A DNA stretch of 64,000 nucleotides from Denitrobaculum tricleocarpae. GTDB lineage: Bacteria > Pseudomonadota > Alphaproteobacteria > Kiloniellales > Kiloniellaceae. The notes below the pieces were generated by a model that saw only the letters and a list, made by a program, of their open reading frames with translations, was not told the DNA's origin and made no database searches. Of this stretch, positions 52,124 to 62,410 are shown piece after piece. The stretch is from NCBI RefSeq assembly GCF_007004665.1, contig NZ_ML660059.1, forward strand, positions 62,001-126,000, read 5' to 3'. Within the stretch, counting starts at the first letter, position 1; the number at the start of each line of letters is the position of its first letter. The position numbers were made by a program, and so were the translations under genes.

Positions 52124-54931
52124 ATGAGCAACTCAATCCCCTTCAATCACATCTACCTCATCGACGGCTCCGGTTACATCTTCCGGGCTTTCTACGGGAT
52201 TCCGCCCATGACCCGGCCCGACGGTACACCTGTCAACGCGGTTTACGGCTACACCAACATGCTGATCAAGCTTTTGGCTGATCATGAGTCCGACGGATTC
52301 GCGGTGATTTTCGATGCCGGACGCGAGTCGTTCCGCAACGAATTCTATCCGCAGTACAAGGCGCAACGCCCTGACGCTCCGGAAGAACTCATCCCGCAGT
52401 TCGGTCTGATCAGAGAGGCCACCCGGGCGTTCAACCTCCCGTCGATCGAAATGAAGGGTTACGAAGCCGATGACCTGATCGCGACCTACGCACGCGAGGC
52501 CAAGGAAGCCGGTGTCAAAGTCACCATTGTCTCCTCGGACAAAGACCTGATGCAGTTGGTCGAACCGGATGTTGAACTTCTCGACCCCATGAAGAACATC
52601 GCAATCGGCGAAGAACAGGTGCTCGACAAGTTCGGTGTGAAACCTGACCGGGTCGTCGATGTTCAGGCCTTGGCAGGTGATTCCGTGGACAATGTGCCGG
52701 GTGTCCCGGGTATCGGTATCAAGACCGCCGCGCAGTTGATCAATGAGTATGGCGATCTGGAGTCGCTGCTGAACCGGGCGGAAGAAATCAAGCAGCCGAA
52801 ACGCCGGCAAAACCTGATCGAACACGCGGAATTGGCCCGCATCAGCCGGCGCCTGGTCGAACTGAAACGCGATGTCCCTGTCGACGACGATCTCTCCGGG
52901 TTCGATCGCATGGATCCTGACGGCAGTGTCTTGCGCGCCTTTTTGGAGGAAAACGGCTTCCGCTCGATCATCGCCCGGCTGGGCGAAACGCTGGGCGGCG
53001 GCAACGAAGCCGGCCAGAGCGCCGAAGCGGAAGCGGCACCCGGGGAATCCGAATACGAACTGGTGCAGACAAAAGACGCGCTGGCGCGCTGGATTGCCGA
53101 AGCGAACAAGGAAGGTATCGTCACGATCGATACCGAAACCACCGGACTGGATGCCCACAGCGCAGAGTTGGTAGGAGTCAGCCTTTCCTGCAAAGCAGGC
53201 AAGGCCTGCTACATTCCCGTCGGTCACCGCTCCACGGAAGCCGCCGCGGCGGCAGATTCCGATCAGGGCGGGCTGGATCTCGCCGGCCCCACAGATGGAT
53301 CGGACGACACGCCCAGCCAAATTCCACGGGACGAAGCAATCGCTCTGCTCAAGCCTGTGCTGGAAGATGCCGGGGTGCTCAAGGTCGGACAGAACATCAA
53401 ATACGACATGATCGTCCTGGCCCGTTACGGCATTGAAATGGCGCCCATCGACGACACGATGCTGCTTTCCTACGTCATCGAGGGGGGCCTGCACGGCCAC
53501 GGCATGGACGATCTGGCTCAGCTTCACTTCGGCCACAGCACCATTAAATTCAAAGATGTCGCAGGCAGCGGAAAGTCCCAGGTGACCTTCGACAAGGTGC
53601 CCCTGGACAAAGCCCTCGACTATGCAGCCGAGGACGCCGATATCACCGGGCGGCTGCACCGCCTGCTGAAGCCCCGCCTGGTTACCGACCGGATGACCAC
53701 AGTCTATGAAACGATCGAACGCCCCCTGGTGCCGGTTCTGGCCAGAATGGAACGTACTGGGATCAAGGTCGACCGCGACGTCCTGCGGCGGATGTCCAAT
53801 GACTTCGCTCAGCGTCTGGCGGAGCTGGAAACCCAGATCCACACACTGGCAGGCCGCAGCTTCACCATAGGCTCACCCAAGCAACTGGGTGAGATCCTGT
53901 TCGACGAAATGAGCCTGCCGGGCGGGAAAAAGGGCAAGAGCGGCGCTTATGCCACCGGTGCGGACATTCTGGAGAGCCTGGCGGCTCAGGGACACGACCT
54001 TCCGGCCCGCGTTCTCGACTGGCGGCAGTTGGCAAAGCTGAAAAGCACCTACACCGACTCGCTGCAGGAACAGATCAATCCGGAAACGGGCCGGATCCAT
54101 ACCTCCTACGCACAGGCGATCGCCTCGACAGGGCGCCTGTCCTCAAACGATCCCAACCTTCAGAATATTCCGATCCGCACGGAGGAAGGCCGCAAGATCC
54201 GCGAAGCCTTCGTGGCGGAAGAGGGCTGCAAACTGCTTTCAGTGGATTACAGTCAGATCGAGTTGCGCCTGGCCGCTGAGATCGCCGACATCGAGTCCCT
54301 GCGCCAGGCCTTCCTGGAGGGTCAGGACATCCATGCCATCACCGCCAGCCAGGTCTTCGGCGTGCCGGTGGAGGGCATGGATCCGATGATCCGGCGCCAG
54401 GCCAAAGCCATCAACTTCGGCATTATCTACGGTATCTCAGCGTTTGGCCTCGCCAATAACCTGCGAATCCCGCAAAACGAAGCCCGCAATTACATCGCCG
54501 CTTACTTCGAACGCTATCCCGGTATCAAAGCCTATATGGAGCGCGCCAAGGCGGATTGTAAAAAGCATGGTTTTGTGACGACTCTCTTCGGCCGCAAGAT
54601 CCATATTCCGGCCATCGGCGAGAAGAACCCGGCCCGCAAAAACTTCGGAGAGCGGGCCGCGATCAATGCGCCGATCCAAGGCACAGCAGCGGACGTGATC
54701 AAGCGCGCCATGATCCGGGTGCCGCGCGCGCTTGCCACTGCGGGCCTGGACGCAAAGATGCTGTTGCAAGTCCACGATGAGCTACTGTTCGAGGTGCCCG
54801 AAGCCCAGATCGAGGAAACCACCGCGGTGGTGCGTGAGGTGATGGAAAAGGCCTGCGATCCAGCGCTGAAGCTCTCGGTCCCACTGGTCGCCGACGCCGG
54901 CGTCGGCAGAAATTGGGCCGAAGCGCATTAG
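52124..54931 (+). CDS. polA: DNA polymerase I
   Basis: A 935-residue family A polymerase for Okazaki fragment processing and excision repair. The 5'-3' nuclease domain is at about residues 1-290 (FRAFYGIPPMTRPDGTPVNA, GYEADDLIATYA, SSDKDLMQL, GVPGIGIKTAAQL). The 3'-5' exonuclease domain is at about 310-515, with its metal residues kept (DTETTGLDA, NIKYDM, DYAAEDADI). The polymerase domain is at 530-935, with DYSQIELRLAAE near 707, RRQAKAINFGIIYGIS (O helix) and VHDELLFEV near 883. Full-length and proofreading-competent by motif. Confidence 0.97.
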   Translation: MSNSIPFNHIYLIDGSGYIFRAFYGIPPMTRPDGTPVNAVYGYTNMLIKLLADHESDGFAVIFDAGRESFRNEFYPQYKAQRPDAPEELIPQFGLIREATRAFNLPSIEMKGYEADDLIATYAREAKEAGVKVTIVSSDKDLMQLVEPDVELLDPMKNIAIGEEQVLDKFGVKPDRVVDVQALAGDSVDNVPGVPGIGIKTAAQLINEYGDLESLLNRAEEIKQPKRRQNLIEHAELARISRRLVELKRDVPVDDDLSGFDRMDPDGSVLRAFLEENGFRSIIARLGETLGGGNEAGQSAEAEAAPGESEYELVQTKDALARWIAEANKEGIVTIDTETTGLDAHSAELVGVSLSCKAGKACYIPVGHRSTEAAAAADSDQGGLDLAGPTDGSDDTPSQIPRDEAIALLKPVLEDAGVLKVGQNIKYDMIVLARYGIEMAPIDDTMLLSYVIEGGLHGHGMDDLAQLHFGHSTIKFKDVAGSGKSQVTFDKVPLDKALDYAAEDADITGRLHRLLKPRLVTDRMTTVYETIERPLVPVLARMERTGIKVDRDVLRRMSNDFAQRLAELETQIHTLAGRSFTIGSPKQLGEILFDEMSLPGGKKGKSGAYATGADILESLAAQGHDLPARVLDWRQLAKLKSTYTDSLQEQINPETGRIHTSYAQAIASTGRLSSNDPNLQNIPIRTEEGRKIREAFVAEEGCKLLSVDYSQIELRLAAEIADIESLRQAFLEGQDIHAITASQVFGVPVEGMDPMIRRQAKAINFGIIYGISAFGLANNLRIPQNEARNYIAAYFERYPGIKAYMERAKADCKKHGFVTTLFGRKIHIPAIGEKNPARKNFGERAAINAPIQGTAADVIKRAMIRVPRALATAGLDAKMLLQVHDELLFEVPEAQIEETTAVVREVMEKACDPALKLSVPLVADAGVGRNWAEAH

Positions 54932-54966
54932 CTTGAGATGAAATGGTCGCCGGGTCGTCCTGAAAA

Positions 54967-55006
54967 GCTTAATCCCGGAGTCGGTTAAGAAGCTCTGGGA
55001 TTAAGC
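54967..55006 (+). terminator. Strong hairpin downstream of polA
   Basis: A 14-bp stem GCTTAATCCCGGAG / CTCTGGGATTAAGC with one G-T wobble and a 12-base loop begins 35 bases after the polA stop. There is no T run, so it may act as a 3' stabiliser or a weak terminator. Confidence 0.5.
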
Positions 55007-55142
55007 CGTTCGGCTGCGCTGGCGGAGGTTATCTCAAAAGTTCTATTCGGGAGCCGGTCGGCTTGGTATCCGTGTTGCACCCATTCCAGATGAATTCAAT
55101 ATTCTGCCCAACGCGGGCGGCCAACGACCGCTATACTGAAAC

Positions 55143-55373
55143 TTAGTGGGTCGTGCTGCTGCTGAAGGTCGGATTATCGGCGTAGTAGGCGTCGTCCAAA
55201 GGCGCATAGGTCATTCCCTTGCCTGTCGCAAGGAAGGCGCGATCCTGATCCTGGATATGAATGGCGTGGAATTCCTCACGCAGGCCTTCGATCAGTCGGT
55301 CGGTTCCCTCGATCAAACGGCCGGTCCAGGCAAAGAAGGAAATGGATGAAGTTTTGGTAGCTGAAAGGTGCAT
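55143..55373 (-). CDS. Small protein of unknown function
   Basis: A 76-residue reading frame with GAGGAA ten bases before its ATG. The protein contains a short repeat (RLIEGTDRLIEG), then an acidic/aromatic tail with YAPLDDAYYADN and a Ser/Thr-rich end. No family is recognised and no signal peptide is seen. It lies between polA and the pckA terminator. The good ribosome-binding site and the composition argue for a real gene, but no homology supports it. Confidence 0.45.
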   Translation of the reverse strand: MHLSATKTSSISFFAWTGRLIEGTDRLIEGLREEFHAIHIQDQDRAFLATGKGMTYAPLDDAYYADNPTFSSSTTH

Positions 55374-55727
55374 TCTCGGGTGTTCCTCGGTACGGGTTAA
55401 ATGTCGCTGCCGACACCCACCAATTAACGCCTCAGAAATTAATGCGAGCTTAACAAACCGGCCCGAAACGTACAGGAGTTCTGCATATCACAACGATGTC
55501 ACGGCTAGACCACAATACCTCTAAAATTTCATACAAATTAGGTATTTACACGACCCTGGGTCATCGCAGGCCCGTCGTGGGTTCACCTCTTGTTCGTTAG
55601 CCTTTGCTTTTCCTTGAGAATTGCATGATCACGAATATTTAAAACAAAAAACGGCCCCCGCGAGGCGGAGGCTGTTTGAACAACTCTTTTTACCAAAGGT
55701 TGTTTTGGCAAGGCTTAATTCGGAAAA
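55374..55727. other. Intergenic region with the pckA terminator, 354 bases
   Basis: An AT-rich stretch between the small minus-strand gene and pckA. It holds the pckA terminator (55641-55676) and presumably the small gene's promoter. No other gene is evident. Confidence 0.45.
55641..55676 (-). terminator. Rho-independent terminator of pckA
   Basis: On the minus strand, a 12-bp stem (AACAGCCTCCGC / GCGGGGGCCGTT, one mismatch, GAG-type 3-base loop) is followed by TTTTTTGTTTT. It starts 52 bases after the pckA stop. Confidence 0.85.
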
Positions 55728-57335
55728 CTACGCGGCCTCGTGAATTCCTGCCGCTTTTATCCTCTCATCGACATAGGGTTCGAACTGTTTGAAGTTCGTC
55801 GCAAAGCGCTTCGTCAAGTCCCGGGCGGTCTGATCATAGGAGGATTTGTCAGCCCAGGTCAGCCGCGGGTCGAGGACATCCGAGGGCACTTCGGGGCAGT
55901 TTTGGGGGATCAGGAGACCAAAGTCGGGATGGCGGACCGTATTCACACCTGCCAGCTTCCCATCCAGGGCTGCCCGCACCATGGCGCGGGTATGTGCGAT
56001 ACTCATCCGCTGACCCGTTCCGTAGGCGCCGCCCGTCCAGCCGGTATTGACCAGCCAGCACTTGGCGCCGCTCTTCCTGATCTTGTCTCCGAGCATACCC
56101 GCATAGACCGAGGGATGCCTGGGCATGAAGGGCGCTCCAAAGCATGTCGAGAAGGTCGCTTTGGGCTCGGTGACCCCCTTCTCGGTCCCGGCGACGCGCG
56201 CCGTGTAGCCTGAAAGGAAGTGATACATGGCCTGCTCAGCGGAAAGCTCGCTGATCGGCGGCAATACACCAAAAGCGTCAGCCGTCAGCATCACGATGTT
56301 CTTGGGCTGTCCGCCCCGGCCGTTCTCGGCAACGTTGGGAATGAAGTCTATTGGATAGCTGGCGCGCGTATTCTCAGTCAGGCTGCCGTCGTCGAAATCC
56401 AGTTGCCGGCTGAGGGGATCCATCACCACGTTCTCCAGCACAGTGCCGAACCGGTGTGTCGTGGCGTAGATCTCCGGTTCAGCCTGCGCCGAGAGATTGA
56501 TCACCTTGGCATAACACCCGCCTTCAAAGTTGAAGACGCCGCCATCGGACCAGCCGTGCTCGTCATCACCAATGAGAGTGCGGTTGCCGTCGGCGGAAAT
56601 GGTTGTCTTTCCCGTCCCCGAGAGCCCGAAGAAAATCGCCGCATCACCGCCGGCACCGATGTTGGCGGAACAATGCATGGGCAGGACGTCTCGTTCCGGC
56701 AGCAGGTAGTTCAGTATGGAGAAGATCGATTTCTTGATCTCACCGGCATAGATCGTGCCACCAATGATTACGACACGCTCAGCGAAATTGACCACCACAA
56801 AGCACTCTGAATTGGTTCCGTCGGTCGCCGGGTCGGCGTGGAGATAGGGCGCATGCAGGACCGTAAAGTCGGGCACGAAATCCGCAAGTTCAGCGAGCGG
56901 CGGCTGAATGAACATGTTGCGGGCGAAAAGACTGTGCCAGGGACTCTCGCTCACCACGCGGGCGCGCAGCCGGTACTCGGGATCGGCCCCCGCGTAGACA
57001 TCCTGAACGAAGAGGTCCCGGCGTTGAAAATGGGCCTGAACCTTGCTGTAAAGGCGCACATAGTTCTCAGCCGTCATGGCCACATTGACATCACCCCACG
57101 CGATACTGCCGCTTGTCGAGGGTTCGTCTACGATAAATTTGTCCTTTGGGGAGCGCCCTGTGTGCTGGCCGGTCTGGACAACCAGCGCTCCACCCGGCGC
57201 AATCACCCCATCACCGCGCCGCACGGACATTTCGTAAAGTGCCGGCGCATCAAGGTTCCAATAAGCGGTATCGAAATTCCGGACAGCATGCCTGTCCAAG
57301 CCGTAGGTGCTGACGGCTGGGCCTGTGTTGGTCAC
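55728..57335 (-). CDS. pckA: Phosphoenolpyruvate carboxykinase (ATP)
   Basis: A 535-residue ATP-dependent PEPCK (oxaloacetate + ATP to PEP + CO2 + ADP), first committed step of gluconeogenesis. P-loop GLSGTGKTTISADG near residues 235-248, the following GDDEHGWSDGGVFNFEGGCYAK and the substrate-site PLARNMF-type FARNMFIQP are conserved. It is located beside chvI/chvG, as in rhizobia, where ChvI influences pckA; here two other genes separate them. Confidence 0.96.
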   Translation of the reverse strand: MTNTGPAVSTYGLDRHAVRNFDTAYWNLDAPALYEMSVRRGDGVIAPGGALVVQTGQHTGRSPKDKFIVDEPSTSGSIAWGDVNVAMTAENYVRLYSKVQAHFQRRDLFVQDVYAGADPEYRLRARVVSESPWHSLFARNMFIQPPLAELADFVPDFTVLHAPYLHADPATDGTNSECFVVVNFAERVVIIGGTIYAGEIKKSIFSILNYLLPERDVLPMHCSANIGAGGDAAIFFGLSGTGKTTISADGNRTLIGDDEHGWSDGGVFNFEGGCYAKVINLSAQAEPEIYATTHRFGTVLENVVMDPLSRQLDFDDGSLTENTRASYPIDFIPNVAENGRGGQPKNIVMLTADAFGVLPPISELSAEQAMYHFLSGYTARVAGTEKGVTEPKATFSTCFGAPFMPRHPSVYAGMLGDKIRKSGAKCWLVNTGWTGGAYGTGQRMSIAHTRAMVRAALDGKLAGVNTVRHPDFGLLIPQNCPEVPSDVLDPRLTWADKSSYDQTARDLTKRFATNFKQFEPYVDERIKAAGIHEAA

Positions 57336-57743
57336 GTAGTGTCTCCCTTTGCGCGGCCAAGTTATGGGCGCCCTTCATTTTCATAGACTTGCTTCGACCT
57401 TGAGCCTGAAAACGGGACGCCTTGATTTCGCACATAGAGGGGTAGCGCAGAATGAAAATAGATGCGAGTCCGGATCTTAGTTAACGAAGCAGTTTTTTCT
57501 GAATTCGACCGAACGAAAACTGTCGCTCACTTTATCTCTGAAAATAAGTAATATTTTTTAGCGTAAAATAATGAGTAACGGCAGAAATGAACCGAGAAAA
57601 ATCCCTGATTTTTCAGCGAAAACCCGTACAGACCTGAGAGCTATACTTATAACAAATCCAAAATTGGCGATAAGCGGGGTCGCACCCCGCTCAAAGTCGG
57701 AATGGAGACAACCGTATCAAAATCCGCGGACAACCAACGCAGA
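57336..57743. other. Intergenic region, 408 bases, upstream of pckA
   Basis: The stretch 57470-57670 is distinctly AT-rich against its GC-rich surroundings and presumably holds the pckA promoter. A plus-strand frame at 57571-57972 runs into the HugZ-like gene antisense and is rejected. The hairpin at 57674-57690 belongs to the HugZ-like gene. Confidence 0.4.
57674..57690 (-). terminator. Hairpin downstream of the HugZ-like gene
   Basis: A perfect 7-bp stem GCGGGGT / ACCCCGC with a 3-base loop, 54 bases past the stop codon; the minus-strand continuation is TTATCGCCAATTTTGG. Its T run is short, so the function is tentative. Confidence 0.45.
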
Positions 57744-58496
57744 TTATGAGCCGGCATCCTTCTGCCGTGCCCGCTTGGTCAAACGGACCAGCTCGACTCT
57801 GGCCCTCTCTGCATCCAAGGCCGTCTTGTCGAAGTTTGCCCGCGTGAGGAGACTGCCACGGCGCAGATCGCAGCCCTCAGGATCGACCCCGGTCAGACTC
57901 CAGGGCGCTTCTTCGCTGCCTTCGGGATGCCCCAGAATCCGTGTGGCGATCAAGGCGACCGCATCCGCGTGATCCTCGTTCATGTGCGTGACGATATCTT
58001 CCTCGGCCTCGGCAAGCGCGACGGCTGGCTGGGCATCGAAGAGGACGTCCGCAGCTTCCACCCAGTGGATCTGGCCGAAGCCCGCCACCAGATGGGCCGT
58101 CTCGACGTGAAGACGATAGAGGTTGAAGTCCTTGAAGCCGGCGTAGAGTTCCGCGCCGGGATGGCGGCGGATGAAACGTGCGAGAAGCCGTGGGTCGTGG
58201 GCGACCTCCACAGCCCCCAAAACCGAGGCACGCGGTCCTGCCAGCGGATCTCGATAGCCTGAAGTTCCGTCAAACAGCAAGGCAAGCTGCGGCTTGGCCT
58301 TGAGATTGCTGGTATGGTCCGCGAGATCGGAAAGCAGCAGCAGCGGACTTGCATCGTGATCCAGCGCGACGAGCGCCAGAGAGACGTAGGGCCGCCCGGA
58401 GCCGTCGCGCGCCAGAGCCGTCGAGAGGCTGACCTGAGCCGCGGAACGCATAAGACCCCGGATGACAGTGCCGGGTGAGGGTTCCTGTTCGGTCAT
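57744..58496 (-). CDS. HugZ-family pyridoxamine 5'-phosphate oxidase-like protein
   Basis: A 250-residue protein with an FMN-binding split barrel (about residues 12-150) and a C-terminal DUF2470 domain with VTHMNEDHADAVALIA. The N-terminal LSTALARDGSGRPYVSLALV and the following LLLLSDLADHTSNL match the HugZ/heme-utilisation group. HugZ proteins degrade or bind heme; this can not be distinguished from general FMN or F420-binding here. It is in the same direction as and 47 bases beyond the ferredoxin-NADP reductase gene, which could supply electrons. Confidence 0.88.
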   Translation of the reverse strand: MTEQEPSPGTVIRGLMRSAAQVSLSTALARDGSGRPYVSLALVALDHDASPLLLLSDLADHTSNLKAKPQLALLFDGTSGYRDPLAGPRASVLGAVEVAHDPRLLARFIRRHPGAELYAGFKDFNLYRLHVETAHLVAGFGQIHWVEAADVLFDAQPAVALAEAEEDIVTHMNEDHADAVALIATRILGHPEGSEEAPWSLTGVDPEGCDLRRGSLLTRANFDKTALDAERARVELVRLTKRARQKDAGS

Positions 58497-58543
58497 ATCT
58501 CTCTCGATTCTGCCTTGGGTTGGGAACTGATACGCGACGGCTC

Positions 58544-59563
58544 TCAGCTGACCGGCACGCCTTTGGAGGTCGAATACTCGAAATGCAGTTCACGGTCCGG
58601 ATAAACCAGTGGGTGGATGGCGTGCGCCGCCATGGCCGCCTCCGAGAAACCGGTCAGAATCAGTTTCAGTTTCCCTTTGTAGGTCGAGATATCCCCGATG
58701 GCGAAGATACCCGGATGGTTCGTCTCGCTTGACGCAGGGTCCACAAGGATATGATTTCGCTCGGCACTCAGCCCCCAATCGGCGATCGGACCGAGAGATG
58801 GCAGCAGCCCGTAAAAAGGTAAAAGAACGTCAGCCTCCAGAACCCTTTCCTCACCGTCCAGGGTCGAGACGCGCACAGCTGAAAGCTGCCCATCGCTGCC
58901 TTCAAGCCCGGAAAGCTGATAGGGCACCACCAGATCGAGCTTGTCCGTCTCCGCCAGCGCATGCAGCCGGTCCACGCTCTCCGGCGCCGCCCGGAAGCGG
59001 TCCCGGCGATGCACCACATAGACTTTTTCCGCCACTTCGGCGAGGGACAGAGCCCAATCCACGGCGGAATCCCCACCGCCGGCGACGACGACCCGCTTAC
59101 CCCGCATGTCTTCACGCCGCCGGACCATGTAGAACACCGACTTGCCCTCGTAGTCTTTCAGGCCTTCCAGCGGCGGGCGGTTTGGTCCGAAAGCGCCGGC
59201 GCCGGCCGCGATCACAACCGCCCTGGCAGCAATCCGCGTTCCCTTGCTGGTTTGCAGGAGCCACTGCCCATCCTCGCGGCGCGTCAGGCCATCGACCTGC
59301 TGATCCAGGTGAAAGACCGGATCGAAGGGCGCCGCCTGAATCTCTAACTGGTCAATCAGCTCCGCCGCATGAACACAGGGGTAGCCGGGGATGTCATAGA
59401 TCGGTTTTTCCGGATAGAGCGCCGTGCATTGACCGCCAATTCCCTCAAGAGAATCAATGACATGACAACGCATCTTGAGCATGCCGCACTCGAACACCGC
59501 AAAAAGCCCCACGGGCCCGGCGCCGATAATGGCAACATCGGTGGTTTGGATGTCCTTGGTCAT
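58544..59563 (-). CDS. Ferredoxin/flavodoxin-NADP+ reductase, thioredoxin reductase-like type
   Basis: A 339-residue NAD(P)/FAD protein. The first dinucleotide fold is VAIIGAGPVGLFAVFECGML at residues 10-29, the second VVVAGGGDSAVDWALSL near 155-171. It has GGQCTALYPEKPIYDIPGYP, where thioredoxin reductases of this fold do not have their CxxC, and HPGIFAIGDISTYKGKLKLI at the end. These are traits of the ThFNR group that transfers electrons from NADPH to ferredoxin or flavodoxin. The ATG at 59563 is used; the sequence upstream to 59812 has no protein-like features. Confidence 0.9.
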   Translation of the reverse strand: MTKDIQTTDVAIIGAGPVGLFAVFECGMLKMRCHVIDSLEGIGGQCTALYPEKPIYDIPGYPCVHAAELIDQLEIQAAPFDPVFHLDQQVDGLTRREDGQWLLQTSKGTRIAARAVVIAAGAGAFGPNRPPLEGLKDYEGKSVFYMVRRREDMRGKRVVVAGGGDSAVDWALSLAEVAEKVYVVHRRDRFRAAPESVDRLHALAETDKLDLVVPYQLSGLEGSDGQLSAVRVSTLDGEERVLEADVLLPFYGLLPSLGPIADWGLSAERNHILVDPASSETNHPGIFAIGDISTYKGKLKLILTGFSEAAMAAHAIHPLVYPDRELHFEYSTSKGVPVS

Positions 59564-59855
59564 GGCGCCATCTTTAGCGCTGCGGCGCGGCATTGGCCAT
59601 AGGGGAAAAGCATGGCGGGCAGAAATATCGGGCTGCGCGCAATCTCCCGGGTAGTCTTGCGGTAAGTACGGCGCACCCCGCCACTGCAGACCGGACCGCA
59701 GGTTAAAGCGGTCTTCACCAATGATCCCCGTTGCGCCCAAGACTTGCCCCAAAACCGCCACAGTGTGGCGATTAGTGAGAGATGAAAAGACACAGAAATG
59801 CCTCAGCCACACTCAAGTTGTTCCCCAGGGGCGAAAAACACTATAAAGAGAGACG

Positions 59856-60560
59856 ATGATGCAGCCGACAATTGCCCTGGTCGATGACGACCGCAACATT
59901 CTGACCTCGGTCTCGATCGCTCTCGAGGCCGAAGGTTTCAAGGTGCGCACCTACAACGATGGAACGGAAGCCATGCGCGGCATGTCCGCCAACCCGGTGG
60001 ATCTGGCTGTCCTGGACATCAAGATGCCGCGGATGGACGGCATGGAACTGCTGGGACGCTTGCGCCAGAATTCCAATGTGCCCGTCATCTTTCTGACCTC
60101 GAAGGACGACGAGATCGACGAAGTCCTCGGGCTTCGGATGGGGGCGGACGACTACATCACCAAGCCTTTTTCTCAACGCCTTCTGATCGAGCGGATCCGG
60201 GCTCTGTTGCGGCGCGAACGCGCCACGCAGGAAGGCGGGGAGCAGGAGGGCGTGGAACCGCCGCTGGTGCGGGGCGATCTCATGCTGGATCCGGCACGTC
60301 ATCTCTGCACCTGGAAAAGCGAACCCATCAACCTCACGGTTACCGAGTTCCTGATCCTGAAGGCCCTGGCGCAGCGTCCTGGGCATGTCAAAAACCGCGA
60401 CCAGCTGATGGACTCGGCCTATGGCGACTCCATCTATGTCGATGACCGGACGATCGACAGCCACATCAAGCGGTTACGCAAGAAATTCAAGGATGCCGAC
60501 GACGACTTCGCGCAGATCGAGACGCTCTACGGCGTGGGGTACCGGTACCGCGAGCAGTGA
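59856..60560 (+). CDS. chvI: Response regulator ChvI
   Basis: A 234-residue OmpR-type regulator: receiver (about residues 1-120, DDDRNI acidic cluster, acceptor in [13 protein letters not shown] near 54, Lys in YITKPF) and a winged-helix output ([35 protein letters not shown]). Its 3' end overlaps chvG. The ExoS/ChvG-ChvI pathway controls acid, envelope and metabolic genes in alphaproteobacteria. pckA, HPr kinase and PTS genes flank it, as in rhizobia. Confidence 0.95.
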   Translation: MMQPTIALVDDDRNILTSVSIALEAEGFKVRTYNDGTEAMRGMSANPVDLAVLDIKMPRMDGMELLGRLRQNSNVPVIFLTSKDDEIDEVLGLRMGADDYITKPFSQRLLIERIRALLRRERATQEGGEQEGVEPPLVRGDLMLDPARHLCTWKSEPINLTVTEFLILKALAQRPGHVKNRDQLMDSAYGDSIYVDDRTIDSHIKRLRKKFKDADDDFAQIETLYGVGYRYREQ

Positions 60561-62407
60561 CGGAACGGCGGGCCGGCAGCGCGGGAAGCCGCCGCGTCAC
60601 CATTGACAGTGACGGCGGCATGCCGCCGAAGCCGCTGGTTGCGCCGCGCCGCGCACGCGAGACTCCCGCCCGGGATACTTCTAAAGCCCGCGAAACTTCG
60701 AAACCCAAAGAGACCTCGAAGCTCCGTAACAAAGACGCCGGAGTGAAGCCGGCGGCGCCCTCGACCTTGACGGTGGCCGCGGAGGATGCAGCGGCACCCG
60801 TCACCAAACGGCGGTGGCGCCGGTCATGGCGGTCGCCCCTGACCCGGCGTATTCTGGCACTCAATTCGCTGGTCCTGCTGATCCCGGTCTTCGGCCTGCT
60901 GCACCTTACCCAGTACCAAAGCTCGCTGATTCGCTCGGAACTCGACTCCCTGCGCATTCAGGCCCGCGCCTTTTCTCTCAGCCTGGCCAACGGCGCCGTT
61001 GTGACCACTCAGGTCGGCGACGAGCAGATCGTGCCGGAGCAGGCCCGCAGCCTGATGCGGGTGCTTCTGGCCGAAACCGGCGTCAGAGCGCGCCTGTTTA
61101 CCGAAAACAAAGACATCCTGGCGGACAGCTACGTCTTGAGCGGACCCGGCGGACAGGTCCAGATGATCGAGCTGCCGCCGCCCGAGGGCGGGATACCCAT
61201 GGGCTGGCTCGGACGCCATCTGGACCGCCTGGCGAATTGGCTTCCCGGCCAGGACAACCTCGAGCTCTACTCGGAGGCCTCTGTTCAAAATGCCGACGAC
61301 TACAGTGAGGTGATGAGAGCCCTGCAGGGTGAGAGCCCTGGCATGGTGCGCCACGACCGGTCCGCACATCTTGTGCTCTCGGTCGCGGTTCCAGTCCAGC
61401 GTTACCGGCGCATTCTCGGTGCCCTGATGCTCTCGACCAGCGGCAAGAACATCGAGGCGGCGGTGCGGGACCGGCGGATCGATATTCTGATGGTCTGCGG
61501 CGTCGCGCTCGGCATGACCATCCTTATATCGCTGTTCCTGGCGGGCAATATCGCCCGCCCTCTGGTCCGGCTCGCCGAAGCCGCCGACCATGTCCGCACC
61601 GGGAAAGGCCGCCAGCACGAAATCCCCGACTTCACGTCGCGCCGGGATGAAATCGGCGAGCTGTCGGGTGCCCTGCGCGACATGACCGAGGCGCTGTGGA
61701 ACCGGCTCGACGCCATCGAGGGCTTTGCCGCCGACGTGGCCCATGAAATTAAAAACCCTCTGACATCGCTGCGCAGTGCGGTCGAGACCGTCGCGCGCAT
61801 CGAAGACCCCTCGCAGCAAAAGCGCCTCATGGCAATTATCCTGGACGATGTTCAGCGGCTGGATCGCCTGATCTCCGACATCTCGGACGCGTCGCGCCTG
61901 GATGCAGAGCTCTCCCGCGCCCACACGGAATCGGTCGACGTCGGACGCCTGCTCGACGCCCTGGTCGAGGTTCACCGCGCCACCGTTCCGGAAGACGGTC
62001 CCCGCTTCCAGGTCGAGGTCTCGGACAGTCTTCCGCTGATCGTCCAGGGAATCGAGGGACGGCTCGGACAGGTCCTGCGGAACCTGATCAGCAATGCCGT
62101 CACCTTCAGTCCGCCGGGCGGGCTGATCAGTCTGCGCGCCGAGCGGCAGGAGGAGGACATCGTTCTCTCGGTCTCGGATGAAGGGCCCGGCGTTCCTGAC
62201 GGCAAGCTGGAGGCTATTTTCAATCGCTTCTACACCGAACGGCCGAAGTCTGAAAAGTTCGGCACACATTCGGGACTCGGACTGAGTATTTCGAAGCAGA
62301 TCATCGAAGCACATGGCGGCGAGATTTTCGCGCAAAACCGCTACAACGGCTCCGGCGAGGTTGCCGGAACCCGCTTTACGATCGTCCTGCCCGCAGAGGA
62401 TGCTTAG
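60557..62407 (+). CDS. chvG: Sensor histidine kinase ChvG
   Basis: A 616-residue membrane kinase. GTG start at 60557 overlapping the chvI stop. After a long (about 90-residue) basic and Pro-rich cytoplasmic tail, the first membrane helix [18 protein letters not shown] is near 98-115. The periplasmic sensor spans about 116-300, and the second helix is near 308-330. HAMP, then HisKA with [17 protein letters not shown] (His near 395) and HATPase with [14 protein letters not shown] and [18 protein letters not shown]. The long N-terminal tail, including repeats of ETSK, is unusual for the family. Confidence 0.94.
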   Translation: MTERRAGSAGSRRVTIDSDGGMPPKPLVAPRRARETPARDTSKARETSKPKETSKLRNKDAGVKPAAPSTLTVAAEDAAAPVTKRRWRRSWRSPLTRRILALNSLVLLIPVFGLLHLTQYQSSLIRSELDSLRIQARAFSLSLANGAVVTTQVGDEQIVPEQARSLMRVLLAETGVRARLFTENKDILADSYVLSGPGGQVQMIELPPPEGGIPMGWLGRHLDRLANWLPGQDNLELYSEASVQNADDYSEVMRALQGESPGMVRHDRSAHLVLSVAVPVQRYRRILGALMLSTSGKNIEAAVRDRRIDILMVCGVALGMTILISLFLAGNIARPLVRLAEAADHVRTGKGRQHEIPDFTSRRDEIGELSGALRDMTEALWNRLDAIEGFAADVAHEIKNPLTSLRSAVETVARIEDPSQQKRLMAIILDDVQRLDRLISDISDASRLDAELSRAHTESVDVGRLLDALVEVHRATVPEDGPRFQVEVSDSLPLIVQGIEGRLGQVLRNLISNAVTFSPPGGLISLRAERQEEDIVLSVSDEGPGVPDGKLEAIFNRFYTERPKSEKFGTHSGLGLSISKQIIEAHGGEIFAQNRYNGSGEVAGTRFTIVLPAEDA

Positions 62408-62410
62408 ACA

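Noticed and set aside
57571-57972. Plus-strand frame of 133 codons over the pckA/HugZ gap
   Set aside because: Its second half is antisense to the HugZ-like gene, which has clear family motifs; the composition is Arg/Ser-rich as in shadow frames.
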